Origin: Nitrososphaerota archaeon
GTDB taxonomy: Archaea > Thermoproteota > Nitrososphaeria > Nitrososphaerales > Gagatemarchaeaceae
DNA: 12,050 nt
Direction: 5' to 3'
Assembly: GCA_003135575.1 (NCBI GenBank)
Contig: PLCG01000068.1
Coordinates: 166,529-178,578 of the forward strand
Below are positions 11,577 through 12,050 of the stretch, piece after piece. Both the position numbers and the translations under genes were made by a program. The notes beneath the pieces are model-generated. The model was not told the origin of the DNA, made no database searches, and worked only from the letters and a program-made list of their open reading frames with translations. Numbering within the stretch: position 1 is the first letter of the stretch; the number at the start of each line of letters is the position of its first letter.

Positions 11577-12050
11577 TCACGTTGTAACCGGATACTGCTG
11601 AGTATACTTCAGGAATCTCCAGATTTCTTCTGAAATCAACCATGAAGAACTTCCCGCCCCGCCATGCACAAATGTGGTACGCGCGGACACAGTTCCACTA
11701 AAATCCCCGAACGCCCGACTTTGTCCCCTGAAGTCGAATGTTGAATTGACGACCACCACCTCCGTGGAATTTCCGCTTCCCGCTGAAGTCACCTGTAGGG
11801 AACGATGGGTTTCGTTCGTCACGTAGAAGTAGTTCGTGCTGGTGGCTGCCTCAAATGCAATGAGGAGCTGCTTGATGCTCTCAGATCCCGTATAGTTGCC
11901 CGTCAAACCGGTGCTCGCCCCTTCGTAGCGGACTTTCGCATCGCTCTCATATTGAAGCAAGAGTACGCTCACGTTCTTAGAGCCGAATGACAGAAGATGG
12001 TTCGCGTAAGAGTTGTTGACTTGGGCGTAGGCTTCAGACGTGCTCGAGAT
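11577..12050 (-). CDS. Secreted NTF2/SnoaL-like domain protein, C-terminal 157 residues (5' end beyond window)
   Basis: The frame is open to the window edge, so the start and any signal peptide or stalk lie outside. The visible part reads as one domain: AYAQVNNSYANHLLSFGSKN, then VSVLLLQYESDAKVRYEG, then GLTGNYTGSESIKQLLIAFEA, then strands STEVVVVNSTFDFRGQS and a final SSWLISEEIWRFLKYTQQYP. This pattern of helix, 'hhxQYxxxAxVxWxG', 'GxYxGxxxI' and long C-terminal strands is that of NTF2/SnoaL-like cone-shaped domains, which bind small ligands or act as interaction modules. Several N-x-S/T sites support an extracellular location. Similar exported NTF2-like domains occur in thaumarchaea as I recall. 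An internal GTG at 11972 is not the likely start because the domain begins before it. The stop is TGA at 11577-11579. It is convergent with the preceding gene. Confidence 0.72.
   Translation of the reverse strand: MSSTSEAYAQVNNSYANHLLSFGSKNVSVLLLQYESDAKVRYEGASTGLTGNYTGSESIKQLLIAFEAATSTNYFYVTNETHRSLQVTSAGSGNSTEVVVVNSTFDFRGQSRAFGDFSGTVSARTTFVHGGAGSSSWLISEEIWRFLKYTQQYPVTT

Overview
The window looks archaeal and most likely comes from a thaumarchaeotal (Nitrososphaeria-type) or closely related TACK lineage. The evidence is: an archaeal DnaG primase with thaumarchaeal-looking sequence, Pelota, an archaeal-type PheT, an archaeal Ncs6/TtuA tRNA thiolase, an archaeal signal recognition particle (SRP) RNA, TATA-box promoters about 25 bp ahead of starts, many TTG/GTG starts, and a set of anchored Thr/Ser-rich secreted proteins. 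The lineage is inferred from protein flavour, not from a marker tree.

Left part (1-6327, GC-rich, housekeeping). It opens with the 3' end of pheT. Next comes a 260-bp stretch without a gene that holds two strongly structured elements: a putative 0.1-kb RNA (about 455-560) with its own TATA box, and a nested hairpin element (561-687) that stops 5 nt before the next start codon. A small TOPRIM protein (RNase M5/primase-like) follows. Then come dnaG, which seems to use a CTG start, and pelA, whose Shine-Dalgarno overlaps the dnaG stop; this pair links exosome-associated DnaG with the ribosome-rescue factor Pelota. On the minus strand are a site-2-protease-type membrane protease and a small membrane protein. 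The protease and the plus-strand ncs6/ttuA gene diverge from one shared, nearly palindromic TATA element.

Right part (about 6330-12050, visibly lower GC in its genes, accessory). Nearly every protein here carries an N-terminal membrane anchor or signal peptide: a 190-aa Thr-rich protein, a 761-aa anchored protein of no recognised family, a 119-aa secreted protein with six cysteines, and a 272-aa protein with a Thr-rich stalk and a probable beta-sandwich domain. A partial NTF2/SnoaL-like protein on the minus strand runs off the window end. The SRP RNA gene sits within this cluster at about 7049-7368 with its own promoter and T-run terminator. It shows the closing helix, the GNAR helix 6 loop and the helix 8 consensus.

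The best candidates for something undescribed are the RNA pair at 455-687 beside the TOPRIM gene and the exoprotein cluster around the SRP RNA. I see no CRISPR array, transposase, integrase, tRNA or rRNA.
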